64,000 nucleotides of DNA from Zizania palustris (Eukaryota > Streptophyta > Magnoliopsida > Poales > Poaceae): contig JAAALK010000087.1 of the NCBI GenBank assembly GCA_019279435.1, positions 236,357-300,356 on the forward strand, given 5' to 3'. A program made the position numbers and the translations under genes. The notes beneath the pieces were generated by a model, which was given only the letters and a program-made list of their open reading frames with translations, was not told the DNA's origin and searched no databases. Positions 1 through 12,389 of the stretch are shown piece by piece. How positions within the stretch are numbered: position 1 is the first letter of the stretch; each line of letters begins with the position of its first letter.

Positions 1-324
1 GACGGACTCCGCGAGCCTCTGGGCAACTTCCCCTTCTCCCTCCTCCGGCGCCAACGCAGAGGAGTCCACGGCATCTTCAGCTCCCCCCTCGCCATCCCCA
101 TCAGGTTGCGGCACCTGCTGGAGCGTGCGGAGCGGGAGCACAATGCCGTCGGAGAAGAGCTCGTCGGCAGTGAGCAGAACCGGGGAAGGGAAAGACGAGG
201 GGTTCTTCCCCACCATCCAGAACTCGAACTCCGGCGACGCGGCCGGGGACGGCGAGGACCGTCCGGTGTCGACCAAAGCGCCGCCGCATTCCGTAGGAGG
301 CATGGCCGACCCGTCAACGTCCAT
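1..324 (-). CDS. DUF1645-like protein, 5' part, runs off the window
   Basis: The minus strand is open without a stop from an ATG at 324-322 to the window edge (108 codons), so the gene continues to the left. The frame gives a Ser/Pro-rich N-terminus, then a conserved-looking block around residues 33-68 that includes EFEFWMVGKNP and LLTADELFSDGIVLPL, then an acidic Gly/Glu tail. That block is what I associate with plant DUF1645 proteins, a family without a firm biochemical role. Codon usage is strongly GC3-biased, as in many grass genes. This ATG was chosen because the conserved block follows it directly and no other in-frame upstream ATG was seen. The competing open frames on both strands here give low-complexity Arg-rich products and are treated as shadows. 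The family call is from memory and could be wrong; the coding call is firmer. Confidence 0.7.
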   Translation of the reverse strand, partial: MDVDGSAMPPTECGGALVDTGRSSPSPAASPEFEFWMVGKNPSSFPSPVLLTADELFSDGIVLPLRTLQQVPQPDGDGEGGAEDAVDSSALAPEEGEGEVAQRLAESV

Positions 325-476
325 CGCCAAGCAAAAACGCCGTGACGGTGGACTTGGGAGACACAGAGCAGGAGGAGCCCCCGACTCGAAGGGTTCACCT
401 CAGCAGGCCTCGTCCTCCATGGACAGTGCGCTAAGCTAGCGGAGGAGAGAAAGGGAGGCGTAGGCAGCGACTTGAC

Positions 477-486
477 GCGTATTTAT
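477..486 (-). promoter_or_regulatory. TATA-like box of the DUF1645-like gene
   Basis: On the minus strand the sequence CATAAATACG lies about 155 bases upstream of the ATG at 324. A start about 30 bases downstream would give a leader of roughly 125 bases. This rests on position and a loose match only. Confidence 0.3.
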
Positions 487-1664
487 GAACCAGATCCATC
501 CATCCATCCATCAAAGCAGAGTATAGCTTTCATATTCGAATCTAGTGTTTATATAATTGCATTATTAAATTTACTGATAAAACTCAACTTTATGTATGTT
601 TGAAGAGGAGAGGCGCAGGGTTTGCATATGCGCTCTGAAATCTTTGTCTGGGCGACGCGCTTCTTTATTCCCAATCCCATGCAACCCCACGTTGTTTTAC
701 CGCCAATCGAGATGCCACATGACACTTGCAACTATCCTCCCAACGAGGGCAGCTATGTCATTCTACTTACCTATTAGTTTCCTTTTTTGATTGACACATG
801 GACGCGTATTTTGAGACTGAACGAGCACATACAAAATATTTTGTTTCTTCACGTGCCAGCTGAATCTCATCTCATAATAATTAACGAAAACTTCATTCGG
901 TTGCTTCGTCTCATAATAGTTAATCCATACGTGCAGATTAAGCCAGCAGCAGCGACAAACAGCACGCACGTACCCGGTCGATCCATATAGACTGGGATTT
1001 GTAAACTATTTTTTACAGGTTAGATACTAAACAGCGATTTGTTTTTTATATGGGTGTAGAACTTACCCGTAAGATAACAGCTCCGCCTATGAATCGATCG
1101 GCATGTGCACGCCGTACAAGATTGGTTACAGATTTAGCTGGCTTGCCGCCTGATTGATCAGTTGCTGATTCTCTCCGATGATTATTGCCAAGTCGCATCT
1201 GTAAAGTGGGGTTGGCTTCTCTTTCTAGGTGGAATCTCAGCGTTGCCCGAACAAGCCGGGCAGCGGAGTCGTCGTCGTCTTCGTTGATGAGCGCGTGCGA
1301 CGACGGCCGGCCGGCCGGCGTGGTGCTGATCAGCGGAAAGGGGAGGAGCTTAGCCCGGCCGGCCGGATCACATGGTGGGCGCATCCCGACCCAACCAACC
1401 GCCAATCATTCCGCGGGGCTGGCCTGCACCTCGGATTCCGAGCTCCAGGTCGACCGTGGCCGTACGTGTGCATGCATGGGTCACTGAGCCACTCACCCGG
1501 TCGTGTCATGGCCTGAAACAAGGAGCTACTGCTAGCTTGCTGCCCTTGATATGCCTTCGATCGAATCTAATTTCAGCAGGAAACTACTGCCTTTATATGG
1601 TCACATCGTCTCGGTTCTCTAGGAACTGCAGTATTGGACGATATACTCTCACTGTATTGATATA
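487..1664. other. Intergenic, no gene seen
   Basis: AT-rich sequence with a GC-rich patch near 1250-1450 that has repeated CCGGCCGG motifs (1300-1320, 1355-1366). Open frames here overlap each other on both strands and carry no recognisable domain. Confidence 0.5.
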
Positions 1665-1904
1665 CTCCCTCCAATGTACAAATATTAGTCGTTTAGACAA
1701 AATCACACATACCAAGGTGATATTAATTAAAGTTACAAGAGTTGTCTCAATTGGTTATGGAGCCTAGATTTTAGTGGTGCTACTCAAGTTCAACTCCCGA
1801 TGATCACATCCCATTTGGCAGCAATGCTTCGATTGACGGGATGACTAATATTTGTACACTCTAAATAAGAACCAAAACGACTATTATTTGTACACCGGAG
1901 GGAG
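1665..1904. mobile_element. Stowaway-type MITE (240 bp)
   Basis: The ends are inverted repeats beginning CTCCCTCC at 1665 and ending GGAGGGAG at 1904. Homology continues inward: AATATTAGTCGTTT on the left matches the complement of AAACGACTATTATTTG on the right. Dinucleotide TA flanks both sides (1663-1664, 1905-1906), the usual Tc1/mariner target duplication. About 60 bases inside (1741-1802) carry weak resemblance to tRNA A and B boxes. Confidence 0.85.
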
Positions 1905-4350
1905 TAGCTAGCTAGCTTGTCAGGCCCACATGCCGACCGGCCGGCCGGCCGGCAGCACGGCGACGACGCGTCGTCACTGTGAGACGCTGCCTGAATCCTG
2001 ATGCATGCAGCTTGCGAGCGACGCAGAGACAGAGAGCAGACGGCATCGAAGGGAGCGCGCACCTCGCGTCGCCGTCCGTCGTCATGGCGCGCGCAGGCAA
2101 GGCAGGCGGCAGGGCAGCGAGCCGTGCCCGTCGGGTCGCTTTCCGTCGGCGCCGCCGTCCGCCGACCCACGATGGCGCAAGCGGGCCGCACCGCGCCTTC
2201 TCCGTCCAGCTCCGTGCCAGCGCTCCGCCCAGGCCCAGCCTCTCTGATGGGCTTTCATATTGGACCTATATATTCTTACTTAGGCAGACTGTTCAAGTGT
2301 AAGATTCAAGCTGATAATCTACTTCGGCAGGGTTAGCCCTGCAATGTCAGCTGAGCATCTGAGCGAATTCTCTGTCGTTATCGAAAAAAATCTCAGCAAT
2401 ATAATGCCTAGCTCACCCTTTGAAATCATGGATGCCCTGTTCCACGAGAGATAGAGCATGAAACTCACGAGAAAAATACGTGAAGTGCACAAGTTCAACG
2501 CTAATCATGGCCAGTTGAAGTCGTGGCAGTATTCAGAGGCGCGAGAATTCTCAGGAGAAAAACAAAACAAAAGGACGACGACGACTCAAGTCCTGATTAA
2601 AATGAATCTTGTTGGAGTATCCTAAACGATATATTACAATCAAGACTATCATCATGATAGATGATTGCATTGTATTTTTTTTGTAGACGTTCAACTTTGT
2701 CATAAAAAAGTTTCACTCTCTTGAGAAAACATAATATCGATCGATCGGCAGCACTGTAGAACCCTCGAAATAGAATTCAGTACGGACCATATGTCTGGTT
2801 CAGATTTCTGAATTCTGATAAGCATAGCCGTCACTCGCCGAGCCTGATGATGCCATTTTGAGCTGTCAAAAGCTACACAGTGCATTCTGGTATCGATCAC
2901 TGCTGATCTTTTGACTATTTTCCATGGATCTCGAGGACGAAGGTTGAAACGTGCAGATTCAGCTACTGTTCTTCTGATGTCGACGTGTTCACTTATACTG
3001 TAGTTGATTAATTATTGGCGCTCCAGGGCATGTCCTGCACTCGATCGATGTACGTCTCGATCTCACACACGTTGCTTCACTTGCATGGCTTCAGAAACTG
3101 AGACATCTTCAGAAATTAACAGAGCATTGCTTTGATAACCTAAATTCTTGCTAGCATAAATTATTACGTTTGAATGGTAAAAGACTGTAATATCCTCAAA
3201 ACAAATTGTACGGCTAAAATTCGAGTATGAGATAACAATTGTTAATTTTTACAAAGTGTAATGTGTATTTCATTATTTCTAGAATATTAAGCTAGAAAAG
3301 CAAACTATTTGCAGTCTTCTTCTCGCTGGTAACTGTAAACCGTCGATTCAGCCACTAATTTTGACCAGCTTAACGATTAAGGACGACCAAACACCACGCG
3401 ATAATCTGCACGTAAATCTGAAACGCATGTAGGTTCAGCTCGTCAAGCAGCAGGAAGCATGGCTGCATCGGAAACCCAGCCAGATATTGTGGGCCGTGGA
3501 GTTTGGTTCCGGTCTTGTAGTAGATCGATTTCAGGTCACAATTTCAGAGCGCATCGTACTATGGCATGTATGCATTTGGCATTTTGGCTGATCAGTGTGA
3601 AGGCGACAGCATGCCAGTAGTAAACCCCTGCAAGTTTCTAGCATCTGTTTCTCTAGATCTAATGAATACATGAGCTATATATCTTGCCAGGTACTGATCT
3701 GTTCGTGTCAACGGTGGCATCATATATACCAGGTATGGATCGATCGATGCATCGTAGGATAGGATTGAATAATTTTCAGAGGACAGCAAACACATGCCCG
3801 ATGCATATGTGTAGTTGGCAAACTGAAGAAGGTACATCAAACATTTTAATTTCAAACTGCGTCGAAAAAAGTCTATCTGATTGTTCATTGGTTTTGGAAG
3901 CTTGGAGCTAGCTAGCTAGCTAGGAATCGATGCACGCAACGTTAGATATACATACTACAGTTGTTTACGTTGGTTGGCCTGCTCAATTCGAATTAAAAAA
4001 ATTAGATATACCCACATTATATTTTAAAAAAATTAGATATACCCAAACTTTTGATGTTCCTGTGTGTGATTCCAATCTCTGAATGCATGCATGCTTGCAT
4101 ACATAATTGCAACAGGGGGTACGTACTATACTGTAAGCTCAGCTCGCACATTCATGTGTAGCGGCTGATATACAATTTCAAGTTGAATTAAGCTATATAT
4201 GTCCAAGTCTATCACAGTTTGAGGATTTGATATATCACCATGCATGCTACTTGCCTCTGTATGATGCTTACATATTTTGGAATCTGGGAGCTACCTACTG
4301 CAATGCGTTCTACTTCATTCATATATCATCTACAGGTGCAGTTAATTAAA
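1905..4350. other. Intergenic, no gene seen
   Basis: A GC-rich island near 1930-2240 contains several overlapping open frames with Arg/Ala-rich products and no domain I recognise. The rest is AT-rich with short ATGC and AGCT microrepeats. No splice-consistent coding series was found. Confidence 0.45.
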
Positions 4351-4497
4351 GAGAAATTTTACAGTTCTTAAGAAGGTACAGGAGATACCACATATTTTAA
4401 TGTTAATTTTGGTACCTCCTGACACATGAGGTACCAGGAGGGTACCAAAATTAACACTAAATAATATGGTACCTTCTCAAGGACTATAAAATTACCC
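4351..4497. mobile_element. Short Mutator-type MITE with 9-bp target duplication
   Basis: The 147-bp element is almost entirely an inverted repeat. The left arm starts GAGAAATTTTACAG and the right arm, complemented, starts GGGTAATTTTATAG; both go on into AAGGTAC. TTAATTAAA flanks it exactly on both sides (4342-4350, 4498-4506). A 9-bp duplication is the hallmark of Mutator-like transposition. Similar but worn sequence occurs near 11255-11380. Confidence 0.8.
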
Positions 4498-4809
4498 TTA
4501 ATTAAAGGCGTACATATATATATATATATTCTCTTTAAAATATAAAGGCCAGCGCAAATAATTAACCTACCTCTATCCAAAATGCAACTTGATTTACGAT
4601 AATAAATATCTACTTTTACACGTTAATTAATTAAGGTGCGTGTTTCTCTTTTTTTCTCTAAAAAGGATATATATATAAGAACCCTACTTCTTTGCAATAA
4701 AAGATAGTTTTAGAATAAGAATTGTGTTTTTATTTTTAATGTTTCTAAAGATAAAATCATAAAAAAAACAATGAAAAATGTGAACTTTAATAATTTCCTC
4801 TCGATATCG

Positions 4810-5015
4810 TTAGGGGCTGTCAAATCGAATGTTTAGATATTATTCTAGAGTATTAAATGTAGACTATTTACAAAACCCATTTATAATTGGGCGATTATTC
4901 GCGAGACGAATCTAATGAGCCTAATTACGTCATGGACAATAGGATGCTACAGTAAACACTTACTAATTATGGATTAATTTGATTTAATAAACTCATCTAG
5001 TCAAACAAACCCAAG
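4810..5015. mobile_element. MITE fragment, same family as 32565-32885
   Basis: This stretch shares the blocks ATTAAATGTAGACTATTTA, CGCGAGACGAATCTAATGAG and a CTACAGTAAACA-like segment with the element near 32.6-32.9 kb, where they occur in inverted order on the other arm. It is a common grass MITE type with long internal inverted repeats. The ends are not sharp here and I see no clean target duplication. Confidence 0.55.
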
Positions 5016-7108
5016 TAGTACGTACGTATACTAGCTGGTACTTTTTGAGAGACATACGGCACGTAACACTCAAAGCCAAGTACACTAGTAGTCTAGTACT
5101 TCACATATACAATCAATACATACACTGCACATCGATCTCAAAGTGAACGATTAAGAAAGGACCAGCTAAATATCTACTTCGTTTTCATCAGTTGATTAAC
5201 CCAACATGCATGCATGCATGCATGCTACAGTTTGTTCCGTTAATGGTCCCCTTAATCTTGTCCCAGATCGAGCTAGCCAACGATCCATTCACTAATATAT
5301 CTCATGTTAATTACTTCATGCGTACTGTACTAGGTTCTTCCCTTAACTAATTAAGTACCTAGTGTTAATTGACAGTGTTAATAAATTTAATAGTAAGGTT
5401 CATTATTACTAATGTCGTACAGGTTCTCGTGTACCAAGAAATATTAATTTAATTAGTGTGTATATTTTTATTTTGTTCATTTTAAAAATGATTAGGTTGT
5501 GCTTTAATTGATGAGTTTATATTTATGTAGGGGGTAAGTTTAAGTAACGTCACAATCACCGAAATACGAATAATTAACATGTAAAAACTCTAAGCCTAGA
5601 AAATAAATAAATAAAACAAAATAAAACCAGTGGTTGTGATGGGTGTGTTTGAAAAGTTTCAGATTCTGATAAGTAACAGGCGAGAATACGAAGAAGTTAA
5701 TGTTTTATAACTTGTAGATTTTGGTTTCTTACTAGATTCTGCGACGGTTGAGTTTTAGATTCATAGATGAGTAATTATTATAGTAGCTGCTAGAAACCCT
5801 GCAAACATGGCTAATAACATTATGTCAGAAACAATGATAGAACTGCATGCTATATATGAATATAATGTGATTAATTAGTGAGTAACAGGGCTAATTAACT
5901 GGAGCATCTTTGGCGAGACGTCAATTAAGTCCAAGCACAAGTACTACATCCATCTTAACACACACCTACTATATATACTATACCTTGTAATATTTAAGAT
6001 GACTGCCACTAGACCCAATTGCAACAAGCAGTGACAAACACAGTGGAATTCCTAGGAAATTGCTGCATGCCAATACGCGTTAATTCAGATACGGCGATCA
6101 AACAAGTTGCTACTACCAATAACATGGGCGATCGTTCAGTCCAACCGACGAATTTTCAGAAATAAGGTGTTCTTGCTGTATCTCCGATACATGATTTTCA
6201 ATTAAAGTTAGATCTTGTGCTTACATAAAATGAGAAAGGAAGCACACGAGTGATCCCAGCCTACAAATGTATCTGCTTGCTAGTGTTAATTTGCATTAGG
6301 TACAAGAAAGCACACTAACCAACAAAAGAAATTAAAGCTTATCATTGATTAATCCCAAATATAATACCATGCCATTCTAGCTCGATCGCCTTCTTTTTTT
6401 AGGGAACGAAGGGCAATTAACTTAGAAATTTAGTCACCATCTAGAGCTAATTAACTAAACAACTCGATCGAACGCACAAAAACCAAAACGTACTGATCAT
6501 TCGTGTATCACTAGCTTTGCCGGCCTGCATGCATGCCCCGTGTGGAGATCAAGGGACCATTCGTTAGGGCATGTACAACCATGAGACGATGGAACAGTTT
6601 TCAAAGTACAAGAGACAACAAAGAAACTGCATAGTACAACCCTAAGCCCCTGAATCATAAATGCAGCTAAGAGACACTGCGTATGGAGAATCGTGTAGAG
6701 ACGGGCTCTTCGCGAAGAGACCGTCTCTTGTATTTTTTTCACTTAACCCTCTAGAGATCTCTCAAGAGACCACCTATTAAATGTGGTTTTCCACGCCCTT
6801 AGTAACTAGGAGAGCTTTGGGGCATGCCGTTGTTTAAATTCAGCACGTTGGAGTATTTTAGATGGGCTGTCACGTTACACTTTTCCAGAGATGCGTTGAT
6901 TCTTGCTGTTAATTATGAAGTGTTAAGTTGTGTGATCTAGGTAAGACGTACCATGCATGCATGTGTGTGGTTCATAAATCATAATTCATCTGCCTTTAAT
7001 TTGTATCACCGACTACCAAATTCAGGAGCTAATTATATATACTACTAGCTCCCAGTTTACCAGCCCGTGTATTATGGTACTATTACTGTTGTACTCGGTC
7101 TGGCCTAC
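5016..7108. other. Intergenic, no gene seen
   Basis: AT-rich with (CATG)n near 5205-5224. The segment 6565-6790 has a hairpin-like pair around GAGACGGGCTCTTCGCG and its near complement, flanked by GGGCATGTACAACC. It looks like a worn MITE without a clear target duplication. Confidence 0.4.
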
Positions 7109-7612
7109 GGTGTGTTTGGTTGAGATGTTGTTGGTTGTGGGTTGTGGAAAAACTGTTGTGGAATGTCAGCTGTAAGAAAACTGAAAGCCGTTTGGCTGAA
7201 ACGATTGTGGAAAAGCTGTTTTGAGTTGTGAGCTGTGTAAAAAAAATAAATTATGAAATTTTGTATGGTTATATGAAATTTGAAATGTCAATTTAAGATT
7301 TTTTGTATGGTTGTATGAAATTTTAAATATCAATTTATGAAGGTGTGTATGGTTGTATGAAATTTGAAATGTCAATTTATGAAATTTTGTATGGTTGCAT
7401 GAAATTTGAAATGTCAATTTATGAATATTAGCATTATCAATGATTCGAAAAGTAGAAGTCATAAGTCAGAAAACAAGTCTTGAGGAGCTTCCACAGTTTC
7501 ACTGCGTAAAAAACTACTTTTATTAAAATCCGCTGGCTTGGAATATGCTGTTTGGTTGGCTTTTGGCTTTCAGGAAGCAAAAGGTGCTCCCAAAAGCTAA
7601 ACCGAAGGATCC
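7109..7612. mobile_element. Probable hAT-like MITE carrying a minisatellite
   Basis: The left boundary GGTGTGTTTGGTTGAG and the complement of the right boundary near 7600-7612 (GGATCCTTCGGTTTAG) are loosely matched, as in many grass hAT-derived MITEs. A second sequence of the same kind with CTGTTGTGAGC-like motifs lies at about 23335-23850. No target duplication was confirmed. Confidence 0.4.
7253..7427. repeat. Minisatellite, about four units of 42-44 bp
   Basis: The unit reads approximately TGAAATTTTGTATGGTTG followed by TATGAAATTTGAAATGTCAA. Four imperfect head-to-tail copies are visible. It lies inside the MITE-like segment 7109-7612. Confidence 0.8.
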
Positions 7613-9403
7613 TTAGTGTCTCAATTATAGATTTCATACGATTTAATGACTTTCAAATTCGTAATTAATAAATGTTGAGCTGCGTGAAAAATATTCAAAT
7701 ATGTATAAGAAAAATAGGTAATATTATTTGTGGGCTCGATCGTAAAGGACAACCAAACAATCCATTATTATATTTATAAGTAAAATCGTATACTAACATG
7801 TATTTTGTACAGATTGAGAATATTATTCAGATAGGCACGCTGCCGAAAATATCAGACCGGTTTGTGCTCCTAAGGCTATTCATAATGGAGATTTCATGGG
7901 ATGTTTTATGATATTAATTACCATGATACATCAGATTTTTTGCTGACATGACATTCAATTAATGAGAGAAGAGAAAGAAGTAGTGTGATCACCATGACAT
8001 GATGCTAACTCGTTTCTAAGACGGATGAAACGAAATGAAACGCACACTGAGAGCCAAATCGTTTCATTAGAGAGAGGGTATTTCATGAGAGCTAGTTGCA
8101 TTTAATTACACTGGTTAGCTTAGAAAATAGTGAAATGAAACTATCTACTGAGAGAGGATATTTCATTCAGTTGCAAAGCTGATGTGGACTTATAGGAAAT
8201 AGTGTTACGAAACCTAAAGTCTAAGGGCAACGAAGCTTGCATTGTTAGTATGGTCGTACGTGTCACGTGTGAAGAGCGGAAGTCATGCATCATCATCTCT
8301 GTGCTACGTACGCGTACATGAACCGTGCGTGCCAACGTCGTCGATCCGGCCGGCTAGAATTAATTCTTCATGAATAGCTAACTAATTTGGTATAACGTGT
8401 CATGTACGTGTGAGACGTTGTATGGACAGGGAGATCGATCGACGTGGGGCTGCGTTTTTTTTTCAGACAGACACAGTGCGTCCAGATAAGCTCAAATTAT
8501 CAAATTAAGTGTGTACTGTGTTTGTGTTAGTTGTGTTTGTGTTTTGTTCCTTTTGCATGTAGAGGAGTACGTACAGTTGTGTGTTACTTGATGACCATAG
8601 TGCCTTGCATTATTGCATGCCGCCGAGTTAGGCGAAGCATGCATGCAAAGGGATTTACACGCATGCATTGCATATGGCGAGCTGGAGCGTGCGTGCAGTG
8701 TGAATAATATTCTCATACTATTGATGATGACAACACACATGTAATGCTGTATGCATGCGTGGGACGGTAACCAGTTTTTAGGTGGCGCTCGTGTGAGTCT
8801 GTGACCACTCCATATTATTGACTATTTTCTCTTACGTGTTATTGCTGGCTTCGTTCTTCTTGACGTTAACCTGTAACGTACGTACGTAAAGAAAACCATG
8901 CAATTTTAATATCATAAAATTTTCAAACTACATATATACGGGAACAAGTTGTAATTTTTCTAGCTTTACGCATCGTTATTTCTCAATATGTTTTGTTTTG
9001 TAATAAAACATGCATGTAATTAAAATATTATCTTGCATATATAATGCCATGGCCAGCCTCGATATGATCTCTCAGGCCTCAGCTCGGGTCGGGTGCTGGT
9101 GGTGGTCGTCGTCGTCTCCAATTATATGCCCCTGTCCTGTCGATCGGGGAACGCCGCGCGGGGCCGGGCTGCCTGGAGCGCGCGCTCTTCTTGTTGTTGG
9201 ACGGCGCCGGGCGCCGGCCTACCGCATGCTCGCGCTCAGCATGCAGCAGCTAGCGGCCGGCCGGCCGGCGGCTATCATGGAAACGCGCGTGACGCGCTCG
9301 GCCGTCGTGTCCCGCGCCAGCTCGCCGTACGTGGTCCAGCCCCAGGCAGGGCCGCCTCCGCATCGCTGGAGCTCCGACGAAACGAACCGACGGGGACACG
9401 CAA
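7613..9403. other. Intergenic, no gene seen
   Basis: 7880-8230 holds repeated ATTTCAT/ATGAAAT and GAGAGAGG motifs in inverted arrangement, like a degraded MITE. 9050-9400 is GC-rich with overlapping open frames in both orientations and a repeated GGCCGGCCGGCC motif. No domain is recognisable. Confidence 0.4.
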
Positions 9404-10288
9404 CACTGCTATAGAAACGGTCTCTAGCGATGCAATTTTAGTGACGAGTACACGTCGGTAATAAATTTTTAGTGGTATATTGTTTCACATGCGTCACTAA
9501 TGTTGCATTATTATTAATGGATCGAAATAACACTTGCCACTAAAGAGGGGCAGCTCTATTAATGACAGGTCATGGTATGGCCCGTCACTAAAAATTCACT
9601 ATAGTGATATATCGTATTTCTACTCGTTACTAAAGAACGTCAATAAGATGTATATTAGTTGATCAGTTGTCACTGATGATTTTCTCTTATAAATAGGCAA
9701 AAGGCCCAAAGTGAATCATCACGCTTTCATGTCGCTCGGCCCTAACCCTAAACTCCCACCGCATTGTCGTCTTCGTCGTGCTCCGTCACCCGTATCCTAA
9801 ACTATCTAAGCTCTTGATACCGCTATGAGTTAGCTATTAGTTAGAAGTTAAGGAATGCTTTTATATATGGATCTTTGTTTTAGTTATGTTCTTTAAGATA
9901 ACGAGTTAGAAGTTAATATATGTGATACTAATTTGGTTATGAATATTTTATGATGAATTGTCTGTGATGTGCTTTGTATGTTGCTTATGTTGGCTGTCAA
10001 ATCGTGACTGTGTTTTAGGATGCAACCTAAGGTATTATATTTTTTGAAATAACACTAGTGACGGGTAGTAACTATTACCGGTCACTGAAGAACACATTAG
10101 TGACGAGTGATAAACATCAATCGTCACTAAAGAGTCATAACAGGTGAGTCGATAAGAGTGAGGTTGACCTTCAGCTACGAGTATTTATCTGTCATTATTA
10201 ATGTCGTATTACTGATGCAATAAGAGTGACGAAAAATTTGTATGACACTAATTATGGTTATTACTCCTCGCTAAAGTGTTTCTCCGTG
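9404..10288. mobile_element. CACTA-like non-autonomous element
   Basis: The left end begins CACTGCTATAGAAACGG and reaches TCTAGCGA. The complement of the right end begins CACGGAGAAACAC and reaches TTTAGCGA. Just inside both ends are many short TAGTGACGGGT/CGTCACTA motifs in both orientations, the subterminal repeat pattern of CACTA elements. The middle (about 9695-9830) is different, with GGCCC and CCCTAACCCTAAACTCCC, and may be captured. No matching 3-bp target duplication was seen, so the ends are approximate. Confidence 0.6.
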
Positions 10289-11619
10289 GTAGCACCCGGC
10301 TGCCTGGAGCGCGTTAGCTGGATTGATCGGCGCCGTGCACGACGAGCATCTCGGGGTCCCCGACCGACGACTCTTACCTGTCAGCCACGTAATCATCGAT
10401 CACGCACCAACGGATTGATCGTCGATCGTTTAAGCCTTTTAAGGTTTAGCACCGGCCTGTTGTACGTGGCTCAATCAAACCGCGGCATGCATGCCCCATC
10501 ATATCCACGCGTGCATGCTTCCTATACGATCCGATCCGATCCGATCGATCCAACATTTTTTGTCGACTCGATCTCTACAAAATTTGTCCACACTTTAGCT
10601 AGCTAGCTAGCTAGCTAGCTTCAGAGCGCTCAGTAATATATTTTACGAGCCCATATATCAAGCGAGGAAAACATTAATCTGCAGTGAGATCGAGCTGCTA
10701 GCTAGCTAGCTTCAAGTTCAATCAGATCGACCACGGTGATTTCGGCATGCATGCAAGCCATACGTACAGTTCACATAGTAACCCTTCTATCAAAAACAAC
10801 TGATTTAATTTTTACTTATCGTCTGATCTCTCAAGACGATTCACCATAAAAAATGTCTGGTTTTTTATGGTACGTGCAAGTGCAATGCAAATTAAGGTGA
10901 AGTAGACCGCAAGTGCAATGCAAGTGATTAATCCGTTTGACCAAGATCGAGCGAGATATATAGATGCATGCGTGACGTCGTCACTGGCATTTGCACATCT
11001 GGAATATAGAGACGTACGTGTCGATTATTATTAGGGCAATTAGCACACGTAACACACCTCCGATCCAAATTAAGCATCTGCCTAGTTTCATCCTGTTTAT
11101 ATATACACATACGTGGCGGGTGACAAAATTTTATTTTAACAATCCATCAAACATTTTACCGTCCTTAATTAGAAAACAAGCGAGGTATCGTATTTTTCAG
11201 TGCTAATTTTAGTATTTCTAGTACATGATATACTAGAGATATCAAAACTAGAGAAATTTTAGAGTCTTATTATTCTCAAAATTAACACTAAAAAATATGA
11301 TCCCTCTAACTTTTACGAGTACCGATTAGGTACCAACCTGACACTAAAATTTATAACAATTCTGGTTAATTTAGCAGCTTATGAGTGCTGCAGTGGTTGA
11401 ATTTGTACTAATGTTCCTAATTATTAGTGACGAATTGTCTATACGGATTTAATAACTCGTTACATGCGAAAAGATTGTAATTAACTTAAATAATAACTAT
11501 AATTAATCATATAACGAATAATCAGGACAAATCGTATATTACTTCTCAAATAATTAGACTTATATTATATTTTTGAATAATTTAAGCCACCAAAAACCAC
11601 TGTAGGATTAACTGTGTAC

Positions 11620-11668
<49 letters not shown>

Positions 11669-11817
11669 ATATATAAGTATATATGCATCTTGGTTCGTGC
11701 CGTTCACTTCTTCTTCTTCTCCTGGCTGGTGGCTGCTCACCGCCGTACCATCCACGCCATCGATCGCCATGATTGGAAATCCGATGCTTGATGGTGGCCA
11801 CAAAACACATGAGTCAC
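10289..11817. other. Intergenic, no gene seen
   Basis: Mixed composition with (GATCC)n near 10528-10545, (AGCT)n at 10597-10620, and worn MITE-like sequence near 11255-11380. Confidence 0.45.
11623..11664. repeat. (AT)n microsatellite
   Basis: An uninterrupted run of 21 AT dinucleotides. Open frames through it encode only alternating Tyr/Ile and are not genes. Confidence 0.95.
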
Positions 11818-11820
11818 TAA

Positions 11821-12106
11821 GAGCATCTCCATTGTAATTGCTATTTTTGACTTGCTATTCATAGCAATAGCAAGTCTTCCTATTTCAATTGGCTTGCTAT
11901 ATTGCTACTCACTCCATTGTACTTGCTATTTTAGAAAACTTGCTATTTCTCTCATCAAACTTTTTACATGTAGCAAGTTTGGTGAGAGAAATAGCAAGCC
12001 CCCTAAAATAGCAAGTCAAATAGCAAGTACAATGGAGACAACTTTTTGACAATTCTTGCTATTTTTAATGATAGCAAGTTGGATAGCAATTACAATGGAG
12101 ATGCTC
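11821..12106. mobile_element. Tourist-like MITE (286 bp), near-complete hairpin
   Basis: The terminal inverted repeat GAGCATCTCCATTGTAATTG is perfect at both ends, and TAA flanks each side (11818-11820, 12107-12109), the 3-bp duplication of PIF/Harbinger elements. Inside, further inverted segments such as CTTGCTATTTCTCTCA and its complement mean the whole element can fold on itself. Confidence 0.88.
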
Positions 12107-12389
12107 TAATGAGTCATTTGGCCGGCCGGATACGTCTCATCTTTGCTCTGTAGCTGCTGCTGCTGCTGGAGCCTGGCACAAAAACTCAAGCTTGTGAAAA
12201 AAATCTCAGCACTGACGACAAAAACTGCATGCGGTTTGATGTGTAGTACATGTTCATAGTTGTCCAGCTTATTAAATCGTTTCATCGCACGATTACCTCG
12301 AACAAAAGAAAACATGCCACGAGACTGGAAACATTGCATTTTACTGAAGCTAACAAGTTCAACAAACCAGGTGCAGACCCTAATAACAA

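Noticed and set aside
9010..9461. Open frames of 122-134 codons in a GC-rich island
   Set aside because: Ser/Pro/Arg-rich shadow frames overlapping each other, with no domain and no promoter or exon context.
11565..11810. Frames of 60-81 codons with poly Tyr-Ile
   Set aside because: They read through the (AT)n tract.
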